Shown: in pieces, positions 41,549 to 51,622 of the stretch | Layout: every line of letters starts with the position of its first letter | How positions within the stretch are numbered: the stretch's first letter is position 1 | Assembly (NCBI RefSeq): GCF_013327855.1 | Contig: NZ_JABUMX010000002.1 | Location: 186,001-250,000, forward strand | Direction: 5' to 3' | Length of the DNA: 64,000 nt | DNA from: Phyllobacterium pellucidum | GTDB taxonomy: Bacteria; Pseudomonadota; Alphaproteobacteria; Rhizobiales; Rhizobiaceae | Translations under genes and position numbers: made by a program | Notes under the pieces: generated by a model | What the model was told of the DNA's origin: nothing | The model's database searches: none | What the model saw: only the letters and a program-made list of their open reading frames with translations

Positions 41549-42865
41549 TTACCAGCGGCGCTCGAAGCGGCGACGCAGAAGGATGGCCGTGATGTTCATG
41601 ACCGCGAGGAAGAGAAGCAGCACGATGATAGCACCGGACGTCCGCTCGACGAAGGCGCGCTCCGCTTCGTTGGCCCACATGTAGATTTGCACGGGCAATG
41701 CCGTCGAAGGATCGAGCGGCGTTACCGGATTGTTGGCGACGAAAGCCACCATGCCGATCAAAAGCAGCGGCGCGGTCTCGCCGAGGGCATGCGCCAGGCC
41801 AATGATGGTGCCGGTCAAAATGCCGGGTGCGGCGAGCGGCAGGACGTGATGGAAAACCATCTGCGTCTTCGATGCGCCAATACCAAGCGCCGCGGCGCGG
41901 ATGGACGGGGGTACGGCACGCAGCGCGGCGCGCGTCGCGATAATGATTGTCGGCAGCGTCATCAGCGTCAGCACGAGACCGCCGACCAGCGATGCCGAGC
42001 GCGGCATATGCAGGAAGTTGATGAAGACTGCGAGGCCGAGCAGACCGAAGACAATCGACGGGACCGCCGCAAGATTGTTGATGTTGACCTCGATAATATC
42101 GGTCAGGCGGTTCTTCTTGGCGTATTCCTCAAGGTAGATCGAGGCGGCAACGCCGATGGGCAGCGAGAGGCCGAGCACAATCAGCATCATGTAGAGCGAA
42201 CCGATGAGGGCGACGCTGAGACCCGAAGTTTCGGGGCGGCTGGACGCGCCATAGGTGAAGAGACCGGTGTTGAATCGCTGGGCCATGGCGCCGTCGGCCT
42301 TCAGCTTGTTCATCCATTCGACCTGCTTGTCCGAAACCTTGCGGCGCGACTGGTCGACGCTGAGATCGATCTGGCCCTTGAACGCGGAGTCGATGTCGGC
42401 GCCCGTAAGCACCCAGACATTCTGCGTAGTGCCGATGAGATTAGGATTTGCAACGACGAGCTCACGCAACTGGCCGCGCACGCCATCGGAGAAAAGCTTG
42501 CCGAGTTCGCGCAAGCCGGGCTTGTCGGTTTGGGCGACCCCCAGCTTTTCCGCCAGCGCATTGCGGGCGAGAACCGGATAATTGGCGGTCAGAAGCACGT
42601 TTGGATCGGTGGCACGCTTATTGTCCGGATCGATGATCTTCGGATCGAGATTGATCGCAAGATTGACCTCGGTCTGCCAGAACGCGGTGTAGCCGTTGGA
42701 GAACACGGAGAACAGCAGCGCAATGAGGAAGAAGATGCCGATCGCTATCGCTGCGATGCCATAGAGCTTGAACCTGCGTTCGGCAGCGTAGCGGCGCTTT
42801 AATCCAATGTCTCGCCGGGCGGGACGTGCCGATGCAGCAGCGGGATTGAGGGCTATGTCGGTCAT
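41549..42865 (-). CDS. pstA: Phosphate ABC transporter permease PstA
   Basis: A 438-residue permease; the C-terminal half has the six-helix MetI-like domain with an [13 protein letters not shown] loop. The N-terminal extension of about 200 residues (a DUF3333-like domain, [17 protein letters not shown] on) is the usual rhizobial long form. The start overlaps the stop of pstC (ATGA). Confidence 0.93.
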   Translation of the reverse strand: MTDIALNPAAASARPARRDIGLKRRYAAERRFKLYGIAAIAIGIFFLIALLFSVFSNGYTAFWQTEVNLAINLDPKIIDPDNKRATDPNVLLTANYPVLARNALAEKLGVAQTDKPGLRELGKLFSDGVRGQLRELVVANPNLIGTTQNVWVLTGADIDSAFKGQIDLSVDQSRRKVSDKQVEWMNKLKADGAMAQRFNTGLFTYGASSRPETSGLSVALIGSLYMMLIVLGLSLPIGVAASIYLEEYAKKNRLTDIIEVNINNLAAVPSIVFGLLGLAVFINFLHMPRSASLVGGLVLTLMTLPTIIIATRAALRAVPPSIRAAALGIGASKTQMVFHHVLPLAAPGILTGTIIGLAHALGETAPLLLIGMVAFVANNPVTPLDPSTALPVQIYMWANEAERAFVERTSGAIIVLLLFLAVMNITAILLRRRFERRW

Positions 42866-44328
42866 TCGTACTGCTCCCGATACTTGCGGACGATGTAGAG
42901 CGCGAAAATGTTCATGCCAAGCGTGATGAAAAAGAGCGTGAGACCGAGTGCAAAGGCGACGAGGGTTTGCGGCGAATTGAACTCAAGGTCTCCCGTCAGC
43001 TGGTTGACGATCTTGACAGTGATTGTCGTCATCGCCTCGAACGGATTGATGTTGAGATTGGCGGCAACGCCGGCTGCGAGCACGACGATCATCGTTTCGC
43101 CGATGGCGCGTGATGCCGTCAGGAGCAGCGCGCCGACAATGCCTGGCAGCGCGGCGGGCAGCACGACACGGCGGATCGTTTCCGAACGGGTCGAGCCGAG
43201 CCCGAGCGATCCGTCACGCAGCGACTGCGGTACGGCCGTGATGATGTCGTCGGAAAGCGACGAGACGAACGGGATCAGCATGACGCCCATGACGATGCCG
43301 GCGGTGAGCACGCTCTGCGCCTGGATGAAGGCATAGCCGCCGGAAAGCGCCGCGCTGAGGTCGCGCAGGAACGGTCCGACGGTGACGAGCGCGAAGAAGC
43401 CGTAGACGATGGTCGGGATGCCGGCGAGCACTTCGAGCAGCGGCTTGACGACCGAGCGCACGCCGCGGCTCGCATATTCAGCCATGTAGATGGCCGAGAA
43501 GAGGCCGACCGGGACAGCGAAAAGCATGGCGACGAAGGCGATGTAGAGCGTGCCGGCAAGGAGCGGGATCAGTCCGAACTGGCCTTGCGATCCGCCTGAG
43601 CCGGCCGCGGCAAAGCGCGGATCCCATACGGTGCCGAAGAAGAAGCTTGCCGGCGAGACCGACTGGAAAAAGGTGAGCGTCTGGAACAACATCGACAGGA
43701 TAATGCCGACGGTTGTCAGAATGGCGATGGTGGAGGCAGCGAGCAGAGCACCGAGGATGACGCGCTCGACATTGTTGCGCGCCCTCGCCCGAACATGAAC
43801 GCCGGACAGGCCATAAAGTGCGCCGCCGACCGCCAGAAGGAGGGCCATGATGCCGCCGATATAATTCGCGCGCTGGGTGTTCTTGTTCCACTCAACGGCG
43901 ATCGGGATCATATAGTCCTGACCGTCGGGCGCGAGCGCCACACCCTTGGCTGAAAGCAGCGGGCGCAACTCGGCGAAGGTCTGCGGCAGATTTGTCACCT
44001 CATCGGCTGTCAGTTTCCCGAGACCGCGGGCAATGCCGCTGACCATGCCGAGTTCGAGGCTTTGGCTGGCGATGACGGTGTCAGCCGTGCGGACCGGCAG
44101 TTCGGCAATCGCGGAGCGCTCCAGGTAGATATTGGTCGCGCCGGCCCAAATGACCAGGAACAGGATCGCTGGCAACGCGGAAGCCAGGAATACCCACCAT
44201 GCATGGTAATGCGGCAAGGAGTGCGGCTTTACGCTTCCGTCATTCTTGCTGACAGCGCGCTGGCGCCCAAGGAAGTATCCGATAACGCCGATCGCAAGGA
44301 CAATGACAAACACCAATGACGTGGACAT
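42862..44328 (-). CDS. pstC: Phosphate ABC transporter permease PstC
   Basis: A 488-residue permease with an N-terminal helix, a DUF3333-like extracytoplasmic region and the MetI-like C-terminal domain containing ASRAIGETMIVVLAAG. Pairs with PstA as the membrane channel. Start taken at ATG 44328, preceded by GGGGAAAG. Confidence 0.93.
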   Translation of the reverse strand: MSTSLVFVIVLAIGVIGYFLGRQRAVSKNDGSVKPHSLPHYHAWWVFLASALPAILFLVIWAGATNIYLERSAIAELPVRTADTVIASQSLELGMVSGIARGLGKLTADEVTNLPQTFAELRPLLSAKGVALAPDGQDYMIPIAVEWNKNTQRANYIGGIMALLLAVGGALYGLSGVHVRARARNNVERVILGALLAASTIAILTTVGIILSMLFQTLTFFQSVSPASFFFGTVWDPRFAAAGSGGSQGQFGLIPLLAGTLYIAFVAMLFAVPVGLFSAIYMAEYASRGVRSVVKPLLEVLAGIPTIVYGFFALVTVGPFLRDLSAALSGGYAFIQAQSVLTAGIVMGVMLIPFVSSLSDDIITAVPQSLRDGSLGLGSTRSETIRRVVLPAALPGIVGALLLTASRAIGETMIVVLAAGVAANLNINPFEAMTTITVKIVNQLTGDLEFNSPQTLVAFALGLTLFFITLGMNIFALYIVRKYREQYE

Positions 44329-44376
44329 CAAGCTTTCCCCGATCTGTCCTGTAATTCAGTTTGAATTCGAAACGGG

Positions 44377-44402
44377 ACAGGGGCGGCTCGCGCCGCCCCT
44401 GT
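44377..44402. terminator. Hairpin between pstS and pstC
   Basis: A perfect 11-bp stem (ACAGGGGCGGC with its complement) and a 4-base loop, 12 bases after the pstS stop. No T-run follows. It probably reduces downstream expression or protects the abundant pstS mRNA. Confidence 0.6.
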
Positions 44403-44413
44403 ACCTCAGGAAT

Positions 44414-45457
44414 TTAGTTCTTCATCGTGGTTCCGGCGGCGAACGCGTCGCGCTGGGCCTTACGTTCTGCTTCCGGAGCCGGTACGAGACCGTATTCGGC
44501 AAGCGGGCTGTCTTCGCCGATCATCTGATCGCTGAGGAAGAAGTCGACATATTCCTTCAGGCCCGGAATAACACCGAGATGCGCCTTCTTGACGTAGAAG
44601 AACAGCGGACGCGAAACCGGATACTTGCCCGAAGCTATCGTCTCGGTGCTCGGCACAACGTCCGAAACCGTCGCGACTTTCAGCTTGTCGGCATTGTTCT
44701 CATAAAAAGCGAGGCCGAATACGCCAACGCCGGTCTTGTTGGCGTCGATGCGGGCAAGCGTCTCAGGATAGTCGCCGTCGATATCGATGGCCTTGCCGTC
44801 CTTGCGGATCTTGACGCAGGCAGCAGCCGAAGCTTTTTCGTCGAGGCCGAGCTTCTTGATTGCGTCAGCAGCGCCGGAAGCCTTGCAGCCGCCCGTCATC
44901 AGCTTCTCTTCGAAAACTTCACGGGTGCCGTGCTTTTCGCCGGGGATATACGCTGCAATGTCCCAATCCGGAAGGTTCGGGTTGACCTGGTTCCATTTGG
45001 TGTTCGGATTGTCTACGAGCTTGCCGTCAACAACGATCTGAGCGGCGAGAGCGGTGTAGATGTCCTTCGGGACGATCTTCCAGTCCGGACCCTTGATGTC
45101 GGTGGCGAAAACGATGCCGTCATAGCCGATGCGGATTTCTTCAACGTCCTTGACGCCAGCGTCAACACAGGACTTCAGCTCGGTGTCCTTGATCGGGCGC
45201 GAAGAGTTGGCAATGTCGATCATGTCTTCGCCGACGCCCTTGCAGAATTCCTTGATGCCTGCGCCAGAACCACCGGATTCAACAACCGGCGTCTTGAAGT
45301 TCGGGAAGGTCTCACCGAACGTTTCGGCAACAATCTTGGCATAGGGCAGCACGGTCGAGGAGCCAGAAACCTGAATCTGGTCGCGGGCAGATGCACCCAC
45401 CGTCGATGCGGCCACCGCAATTGCAAGCACTGCGGCCGTGGAAATTAGCTTGTTCAT
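44414..45457 (-). CDS. pstS: Phosphate-binding protein PstS
   Basis: A 347-residue periplasmic binding protein. N-terminal signal peptide (MNKLISTAAVLAIAVAASTVGASA), then phosphate-site motifs GSSTVLPYAK and ESGGSGAGIKEFC. First gene of the pst operon with a triple Pho box upstream, as expected for its strong induction under phosphate starvation. Confidence 0.94.
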   Translation of the reverse strand: MNKLISTAAVLAIAVAASTVGASARDQIQVSGSSTVLPYAKIVAETFGETFPNFKTPVVESGGSGAGIKEFCKGVGEDMIDIANSSRPIKDTELKSCVDAGVKDVEEIRIGYDGIVFATDIKGPDWKIVPKDIYTALAAQIVVDGKLVDNPNTKWNQVNPNLPDWDIAAYIPGEKHGTREVFEEKLMTGGCKASGAADAIKKLGLDEKASAAACVKIRKDGKAIDIDGDYPETLARIDANKTGVGVFGLAFYENNADKLKVATVSDVVPSTETIASGKYPVSRPLFFYVKKAHLGVIPGLKEYVDFFLSDQMIGEDSPLAEYGLVPAPEAERKAQRDAFAAGTTMKN

Positions 45458-45524
45458 AGGAGCAGCTCCTGTTGGTTTAATTCGTGTGACGCCTCTAACG
45501 TCGGCTGCGGTCTATAGAAGCTTT

Positions 45525-45553
45525 ATTACAGTCATATGACAGCATTGTAACAG
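45525..45553 (-). promoter_or_regulatory. Pho box, three half-sites
   Basis: On the minus strand three heptamers CTGTTAC, CTGTCAT and CTGTAAT follow at exact 11-base spacing, with 4-base spacers, 68 bases upstream of the pstS ATG. They match the PhoB consensus CTGTCAT-N4 repeats. Confidence 0.85.
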
Positions 45554-45865
45554 TTATGTTGCAGGGGTTGCGGCGGCCCGCATCAACCACCTGAATCGAA
45601 AATCACACTGAAACCAAAACCTTATGAGTCTACTGAATTGGGTGTAGATGGGCGCAATCGAATATGATCAATGATTCCAGCAGCTTCTCCCGATAAAATT
45701 GCGACAGGTGGCGACAAGCCGGCCAAGTTCCGTGACAACAGGAACTTAGCCAGCTTAACATGCCCCGTCACGCTCGAAAGTATCGCTAAATTCTCCGGGC
45801 CCGCAATAAGGCCGTCACAATCGTGTACGCGCCGCTGAGGGCATCAAAAAGAGTGGGCGAACGTT
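45554..45865. other. Intergenic spacer
   Basis: About 310 bases between pstS and the anti-sigma gene. No ORF or RNA is supported. A small inverted repeat (AAGTTCC and GGAACTT, 9-base spacer) is at 45726-45748. Confidence 0.4.
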
Positions 45866-46654
45866 CTAGCCCGATTTCGCGACAGCATTGGCAAATAGCT
45901 CGCGAAACACTCGAAGGTCGGAGGGATTGACGTCGGAAATCGCCCAAAACGTCAGGCCGTCCTCATACCATTTGATCAGATTATACCCTTCGCGCACGCT
46001 TTCGCTGCCTGCCGCTGGTGCGGATGGCCACACGAACACGTTGATAACATGGGCGTTGCGTCGGTAGACGAGCGCTGCGACGACCTTGCCGTCAATGTAG
46101 TCCATCCGGCCGCCGACGAGGGGAAAGCCATGCGCCGAAAGATCGACCACCGGCGGCGAATAATCGACCTTCCCGTTGAACCACGGCTTTACGGTGTGCT
46201 GGTCTGAAGTCAGCACGTCGGTCAGATGGCTGACCATCAGGGAGCGGACATGGCTGGCGAGGATTTGATCCTGCAGCGACGTTTGCGTCTGCGGCAGCGA
46301 GAAGACCAAGAAGAGGCTCGCCGCCAGGGCGGCAAAGGAAGGAATATAGCTCCAGCGCTTGGTGAATTGCAGCAACCGCGCAGCCCAGTGGTTGGCTTGC
46401 GCGCGCGCCCCGCTTTGCTCCTGCGTAATCGCTGCGAGAATTGTCTCGCGAACCTGCGGCGGCATCGCCCACCGAACATTGTCCCGGGACATCATGTGCT
46501 TCAGCGATCGGACGTTGTCGAGTTCCCTTGCACAGTTCGCGCAGGTATGGAGATGCTCTTCGAATGCGAGAGCATGGACTGCATCGAGTTCGTCATCGAT
46601 ATAACCGTGCATCATTACAAACCAGTCCGGGCAGGCGTGAGAGGTCTTGCTCAT
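45866..46654 (-). CDS. Transmembrane zinc-binding anti-sigma factor
   Basis: A 262-residue protein with an N-terminal zinc-finger motif His34-x3-Cys38-x2-Cys41 (HLHTCANC), one transmembrane helix near 102-120 ([17 protein letters not shown]) and a periplasmic domain (with [11 protein letters not shown] and [14 protein letters not shown]). This is the anti-sigma topology; it overlaps the sigma gene by 4 bases and should hold it inactive until an envelope signal is sensed. Confidence 0.87.
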   Translation of the reverse strand: MSKTSHACPDWFVMMHGYIDDELDAVHALAFEEHLHTCANCARELDNVRSLKHMMSRDNVRWAMPPQVRETILAAITQEQSGARAQANHWAARLLQFTKRWSYIPSFAALAASLFLVFSLPQTQTSLQDQILASHVRSLMVSHLTDVLTSDQHTVKPWFNGKVDYSPPVVDLSAHGFPLVGGRMDYIDGKVVAALVYRRNAHVINVFVWPSAPAAGSESVREGYNLIKWYEDGLTFWAISDVNPSDLRVFRELFANAVAKSG

Positions 46655-47247
46655 TTTGCTGCCTCCTCATCGCCGTTCTCGTTGCGCCAGCACCGGCCGA
46701 ATTCCCGTCGTGCCCGGGCGAGCCGCGACATCACGGTTCCAATCGGCACATCGATGATATCGGCGATCTGGCGGTAGGAAAGCTGTTCGAGTTCGCGCAA
46801 AACCAGTATTTCCCGCAGGTCGTCGGCGAGCGCGTTGATGATTGAGCGAACCCGCTTCGATTCGGACGCGCGGATAAGCACGTCTTCCGGCGTATCTTCC
46901 TCCGACGCTATGTCGGACGCCTCGGCTCCGGCTTCGTCGGAATGCGCATTTTCGGCAAGAGGCGCCTCGAACCGGCGCTTGCGGCCCCGCTCCTGCTGCC
47001 ACGCAAAGTAGCAGTTCCTGACGATTGCAAATATCCAGGCGCGGGCATCGCCGCCGAGATAGCCGTCGAAATTGCGATAAGCCCGTAAAAAGGCGTCCTG
47101 GACGATATCCTGCGCGGCATCGCTATCGCGGCTGAGATAGCGTGCGAAATTATAGGCCGCGTCCAGTTGCGGAAGCATGAGTTGGTTGAAGCGGGCCGAA
47201 CGGGCCTCGTCCACGACAGGCGTTCTTGCAGCTGCCGACGAAACCAT
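46651..47247 (-). CDS. ECF sigma factor
   Basis: A sigma-70 family protein with region 2 ([38 protein letters not shown]) and region 4 ([44 protein letters not shown]). The core begins near [14 protein letters not shown] at 47247; the frame is open to 47556 and starts at 47367 or 47391 are possible. Coupled to its anti-sigma factor by a 4-base overlap. The target genes are unknown, but the MBL and TPR genes across the gap are candidates. Confidence 0.85.
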   Translation of the reverse strand: MVSSAAARTPVVDEARSARFNQLMLPQLDAAYNFARYLSRDSDAAQDIVQDAFLRAYRNFDGYLGGDARAWIFAIVRNCYFAWQQERGRKRRFEAPLAENAHSDEAGAEASDIASEEDTPEDVLIRASESKRVRSIINALADDLREILVLRELEQLSYRQIADIIDVPIGTVMSRLARARREFGRCWRNENGDEEAAK

Positions 47248-47698
47248 AAGCAGCGTGGTATTCGCCCGTGGCTTAAAACCACGGTCGCCCGCATTCCTGA
47301 AATCGAAAAGCCGGGACAGCCATGTGAAGGCCGGATTTTGCGGCAGCAAAGTCGATGTAAGCGCCATGCGCATGCCTCGTACGGTTGTCATTTTACCTAC
47401 TGAACATCGGGCGGCAAAAGCCGCATTCATCAGGTAGATCGTTCTGCCGCGTGAAATATTCTCCACATCGATGATTTTTTTGAGACGCCCTCGTTTTTGG
47501 GACGGGCCGAAAATGCCAGCGTGACCGTCCTCTTGCGGAAAACCAAATATATTCATTTTAATTCAATGACTTGTTGGATTTTTCGGCTTGGTGCGAGAAT
47601 AAAATCGCCTTCCATTCAGTCTCCTTGTTCAGCGGATCGAACAGTCGATCGGACAAGTTCTCCGCCCGGAATGAACCATTTTACGAGGAGACGAGCAC

Positions 47699-48673
47699 AT
47701 GTTTGATATTACACGCCGTACAGTCCTTGGAGCGGCCGCCTCGGCCGCCGCCTTCGGCCTCGCGCGCAAATTGGAAGTCACCCTGCCCGCGCGTGCCGAA
47801 GCGCAAGTTGAGCCGGCAACCGGCTTCTACAAATACACGGTCGGATCCATTGAAGTGACCGCCATCTATGACGGCATCTGGCGCAAGCCGCACGATCCGG
47901 CATTCATCAAGAACGCTTCCGTCGACGAGACGAAGCAAGCACTGGCGAAGGCCGGGCTAACCACCGATTTCATGCCGATACCGCTCACCGTCGTCGTCCT
48001 GAAGGTGGGTGACCGCCTGATCATGATGGATGCAGGCTCGGGCGTCGGCCAGTGGCAGGCCAACGCAACGCATCTGCCGGCAAATATGAAAGCGGCGGGC
48101 ATCGACTATACCAAGATCGATACGTTGATGATTTCGCACTTCCATCCCGACCACGTCTGGGGACTCATGGAAAAGCAAACCAACGCCCCAATCTTCCCCA
48201 ATGCCGAAATCATCGTCAATGACGCCGAGTATCAGTGGTGGACGGACCCCGGCCGGGTCGACAAGCTGGCCGAGGGCCGCAAAGCAGCAGGACGGCGCAT
48301 CGCCTCGGTGTTCCCCACCTGGAAGAACTGGAACCGCGTCGAGAATGGAGCCGAGGTAACCCCCGGCATTCAGATGATCGCCGCACCCGGCCACACGCCC
48401 GGACATTCGGTCTTCCTCGTCACCTCGGGCAATGAGCAACTGATGGTGTCGGCCGACACGATGTACGTGCCCGCATTGCTGGCGCCGCATCCGGAGTGGC
48501 AGGGGAGCTATGATCAGGACGGTCCCATGGCGATCGCTACCCGGCACAAGCTTATCGACCGCGTCATCGCTGACAACATCAAGATCTGCGGGTCGCACTT
48601 CCCGTTTCCGGGATCGGGAACATTCGTAAAGGACGGCAACGCCTATGCCTTTACCCCGACCGTTCAAGCCTGA
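47699..48673 (+). CDS. Tat-exported metallo-beta-lactamase-fold hydrolase
   Basis: A 324-residue protein with a twin-arginine signal (TRRTVLGAAASAAAFG) and the MBL zinc motif HFHPDH at 147-152 (SHFHPDHVWG), and later APGHTPGHSVFLV and SADTMYVP. Exported, zinc-dependent hydrolase; substrate unknown. It is followed by a TPR gene in the same direction, 22 bases on, and lies divergently from the sigma/anti-sigma pair, suggesting stress regulation. Confidence 0.87.
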   Translation: MFDITRRTVLGAAASAAAFGLARKLEVTLPARAEAQVEPATGFYKYTVGSIEVTAIYDGIWRKPHDPAFIKNASVDETKQALAKAGLTTDFMPIPLTVVVLKVGDRLIMMDAGSGVGQWQANATHLPANMKAAGIDYTKIDTLMISHFHPDHVWGLMEKQTNAPIFPNAEIIVNDAEYQWWTDPGRVDKLAEGRKAAGRRIASVFPTWKNWNRVENGAEVTPGIQMIAAPGHTPGHSVFLVTSGNEQLMVSADTMYVPALLAPHPEWQGSYDQDGPMAIATRHKLIDRVIADNIKICGSHFPFPGSGTFVKDGNAYAFTPTVQA

Positions 48674-48695
48674 CCAAACAAAGGAGCATGAAATT

Positions 48696-49151
48696 ATGAT
48701 CAAGCACGTACTTATCGGCCTGCTGACATTCGCCGCCACCACGGCTTTCACGCCGCTCGGTTCGATAACGCAGGCCTACGCGGTCGACAACATCGAGCCC
48801 GACCCGACGGTTGACCTTACCTCGGTTCGCTCGAAGATCGATGCGAAGGATTATGCCGGCGCTTTGGCCGAGCTTCGCGATCTGGCCGAGACCGACCAGC
48901 AGGCTGATGTCTACAACCTCCTCGGGTTCACCTTGCGCAAGACCGGCGACTTCGACACCGCCCTCACCTATTACGACAAGGCGTTGCAACTAGAACCGGA
49001 TCATAAGGGCGCCCACGAATATCTCGGCGAGCTCTATGTCGAGACCGGCAAGATGGACAAGGCGCAGGAGCAGCTTGCCTCGCTGACCAAGCTGTGTCCC
49101 GCTGGTTGCGAAGAACTGGATGATCTGCGCAACTTCATTGCGTCGAAATGA
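48696..49151 (+). CDS. Secreted TPR-repeat protein
   Basis: A 151-residue protein with a signal peptide (MIKHVLIGLLTFAATTAFTPLGSITQAYA) and two to three TPR repeats (AGALAELRDLAETDQQ, ADVYNLLGFTLRKTGDFDTALTYYDKALQLEPDHKGAHEYLGELYVETGKMDKAQEQLASL). Protein-interaction scaffold in the periplasm. Strong ribosome-binding site AAAGGAG; in an operon with the MBL hydrolase. Confidence 0.8.
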   Translation: MIKHVLIGLLTFAATTAFTPLGSITQAYAVDNIEPDPTVDLTSVRSKIDAKDYAGALAELRDLAETDQQADVYNLLGFTLRKTGDFDTALTYYDKALQLEPDHKGAHEYLGELYVETGKMDKAQEQLASLTKLCPAGCEELDDLRNFIASK

Positions 49152-49360
49152 ACCAATGCCGCGGGCGGTTACTTGCCGCCCGCGACGTGCGCCGACAGCA
49201 TTTTTCGATCGCGATATATGCAACCATTCCTTGCAGTAAATGAGCCGGAAGCCGTTGACATAATTGGCGTTCCGTAGCCGTATATCGTTTGGCAGCGCCA
49301 AGTCCGGCAAGAACTCGGAACCCTATCGCGCCACCACTAAAACAAATCGGAGTGAACTCG

Positions 49361-49777
49361 ATGACGGGTAGAATGAGCAAGGTCACGCTCTTGAGCAGTG
49401 TGATCAGCCTTTGCATGGCAACGGGCGTGATGGCTGCGACGATAAAGGAACTGCAGGGGGCCTGGACTATGGACGGCACCAAATGCGAGGACACCTTCAC
49501 CAAGAAGGGCAAGTCGACGGTCTTCAAGGACCGAACGGCGTCAACGTCCACCGGGTTGCTGGTTACGGGAAGCAAGGTCGCAGGGCCCAACGCGATCTGC
49601 ACAACAAAGAGCGTTCGCAAGCAGAAGGACCGGGTTTCGGCCAATCTCAGCTGCGTCGACTCGATGATCCAGAATGACATGACGGTCACGTTCAAGATCG
49701 TCGACGCAAAGACATTCCAGCGTTACGATCCGTTCGGCGACAATATGTATGTCACCTACCAGAAGTGCGACATGTGA
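49361..49777 (+). CDS. Small secreted protein of unknown function
   Basis: A 138-residue protein with a signal peptide (VTLLSSVISLCMATGVMAA) and four cysteines (KCEDTF, NAICTT, SCVDSM, QKCDM) likely forming disulfides. Shape suggests a periplasmic beta-barrel or lipocalin-like protein; not recognised further. The start is taken at 49361 (MTGRMSKV). A bidirectional terminator follows. Confidence 0.65.
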   Translation: MTGRMSKVTLLSSVISLCMATGVMAATIKELQGAWTMDGTKCEDTFTKKGKSTVFKDRTASTSTGLLVTGSKVAGPNAICTTKSVRKQKDRVSANLSCVDSMIQNDMTVTFKIVDAKTFQRYDPFGDNMYVTYQKCDM

Positions 49778-49783
49778 ATAGAC

Positions 49784-49815
49784 AAGGGCTCGCCGCTATA
49801 ATGCGGCGAGCCCTT
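49784..49815. terminator. Bidirectional terminator
   Basis: A 13-bp perfect stem (AAGGGCTCGCCGC and complement) with a 6-base TATAAT loop and TTT after it, between convergent genes. Confidence 0.72.
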
Positions 49816-49828
49816 TGACGTTTCCTGA

Positions 49829-50617
49829 TCAGAAATGCAAGACGACGCCGAGGATCGGGCCCTGCTGGACAACGTCGAAAACAAAACCGTCATCACTGTA
49901 GTCGACCCCGAGGGCACGATAGCCGGCTACGGCCGATACCTTCTCGTTGAACGAATAGCCGATGCCGCCTGCAACGTCCCAATCAAGGTTTGCCTGGCCG
50001 CCACCAACCAGGCCCCAGCCTGTTAGATAGATATTGTTGGTAAGCGAATATTTGCCGCGCACGCCGGCAAGCGCATCAACCCATGTAGCACTGTCGCTTC
50101 GATCGACGCCGTCAAGTATGCCGCCGTTGAATGAAATCTCAGTCTTGGCGTACCAGAGACGGGCGGCTGCGACGAGATCCAGATTGCCTCGGTCGTTTTG
50201 CAGCACCGAATAGCCGCCGCCGAGCAGGCCGGCGAACGTTTCGGAAGACACACCGACGCTATCCGCCAATATTCCTCGCGGCGTCCCCGATGCGTCTGAA
50301 ATCTTGCTGTAGATCACGTCGCCAAAAATGCTGTACCGGTCGTAGCGCGCTTCCCCGATTGTCATCGCGGCAAAGTCGAGCTCGTCCCAGATATCGCTGA
50401 AACTCATATCCGTGTGTACGGGCGGGAGGCCGAAGACGCCAGTATCGCCGGACATTCCCGCAGCCCAGAAGTAGGGACTGACCGCGAAGGTCCAGCCGTC
50501 CTTCTCGACCTGGTTCACTTCCGGCGCCATGGCGGAGTAAATATCAGCGGCGCGTACCGGGCTGGCGGCAAGCAGACCCGCAGCCAGTACGGACACAAGT
50601 GCGATAGGATTTTTCAT
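49829..50617 (-). CDS. Outer-membrane beta-barrel protein
   Basis: A 262-residue protein with a signal peptide (MKNPIALVSVLAAGLLAASPVRA) and alternating strands with GWTFAVSPYFWAAGMSGDTGVFG, typical for rhizobial OmpA-like/opacity-type porin-like barrels, ending in VLHF with a C-terminal aromatic, as needed for outer-membrane insertion. Its transport role is unknown. Start at 50617. Confidence 0.72.
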   Translation of the reverse strand: MKNPIALVSVLAAGLLAASPVRAADIYSAMAPEVNQVEKDGWTFAVSPYFWAAGMSGDTGVFGLPPVHTDMSFSDIWDELDFAAMTIGEARYDRYSIFGDVIYSKISDASGTPRGILADSVGVSSETFAGLLGGGYSVLQNDRGNLDLVAAARLWYAKTEISFNGGILDGVDRSDSATWVDALAGVRGKYSLTNNIYLTGWGLVGGGQANLDWDVAGGIGYSFNEKVSAVAGYRALGVDYSDDGFVFDVVQQGPILGVVLHF

Positions 50618-50646
50618 GTCATTCCCCCGAGTTCTGCGCAAAGCAC

Positions 50647-51579
50647 TCAATCCTCGACCGGTTCCCATGACTTGTCAGGATTAAATGACCTTATCTCCTT
50701 TGCGCGCTTATCGGTAGCCGGGCCAAGGTCTTTTTCGTAGATGGTGCCATGATGGCTCACAACAAATGTCTTGACGCCCGTTTCGTCATAGACCGCCGGC
50801 CAGGCGATCAGCGCGTAACCTGCGATCATGTTGCCATTGATGACGAAATCATACTTGCCGCCGGCGATGTTATCGCCCTGTGACCTGAGTATTCTGTAGC
50901 GATAGCCGAAATACCCATGATCCGAGGCAGGAGCGCCCTCGATCTTGCTTGCTTCGCCGAAATTGCCGGCAGGGCTCTCCTCGCCGCCTGCCGATGGCCA
51001 ATAAAGTCCATCCTGCTTGCCTTTGTCGCTAATGAGCTTTTGGGCAAATTCAAGCACGCCATCGCCGTCGTGATCGCTTTGGGCGTAAAGCACCTGCGCG
51101 GCGACGTAATTGCGCATGGTCTTGATAGCTTCGAGTTCGTTTTCACCGATTCTCCGCGCCAGGACCTCTTCGAGGCCGGCAAGCGTATCAAACTGCCAAC
51201 CGGCATCGTGCTTGACCAGCGGAAATGGGAAGGGCCAGTCGAGATTGCCAAGGATGACGGTCTTCGAGCCATCCTCGCGATCCTTGAGTTCGGCACGCTC
51301 CTTCGATGCCTTCTGGAGATCGCTCAGCCGATCGTCAAAATCATCGGATTTCTTCGCAGCCGCTGCGTTGAGGCCCAGAACCTTTGCCAAGGCATCCACG
51401 TCCTTTGCATCGAGGTCTTTCTTCAAGGCATCGAGCGCTTCGCCCGGTTCCTTGAACGTTTGCGGCTCAGCGCCGACGAAACGCTGCAAGGAGGGTTCCG
51501 CCGCAAATGACGGCGCAGAGGGGGCCGCCAGTGCAATGAAGGCGGAGGCAAGCAGTATTTTGAAAGTTGTCCTGTACAT
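50647..51579 (-). CDS. DUF2950-family secreted protein
   Basis: A 310-residue protein with a signal peptide (MYRTTFKILLASAFIALAAPSAPSFA) and DUF2950 features: PQTFKEPGEALDALKKDLDAKD, AAQVLYAQSDHDGDGVLEFAQKLIS (EF-hand-like DHDGDGV), GYFGYRYRILRSQG and MIAGYALIAWPAVYDETGVKTFVVSHHGTIYEKDLG. Its partner in most genomes is the adjacent DUF3300 gene. Function unknown. Confidence 0.86.
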   Translation of the reverse strand: MYRTTFKILLASAFIALAAPSAPSFAAEPSLQRFVGAEPQTFKEPGEALDALKKDLDAKDVDALAKVLGLNAAAAKKSDDFDDRLSDLQKASKERAELKDREDGSKTVILGNLDWPFPFPLVKHDAGWQFDTLAGLEEVLARRIGENELEAIKTMRNYVAAQVLYAQSDHDGDGVLEFAQKLISDKGKQDGLYWPSAGGEESPAGNFGEASKIEGAPASDHGYFGYRYRILRSQGDNIAGGKYDFVINGNMIAGYALIAWPAVYDETGVKTFVVSHHGTIYEKDLGPATDKRAKEIRSFNPDKSWEPVED

Positions 51580-51622
51580 ATCGAAATCCCTTCAAGGAAT
51601 GCGCAATTGGTGTTGATGGCGA

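Noticed and set aside
41432..42802. 456-residue plus-strand ORF over pstA
   Set aside because: Shadow of the real pstA frame; high-GC third positions keep it open.
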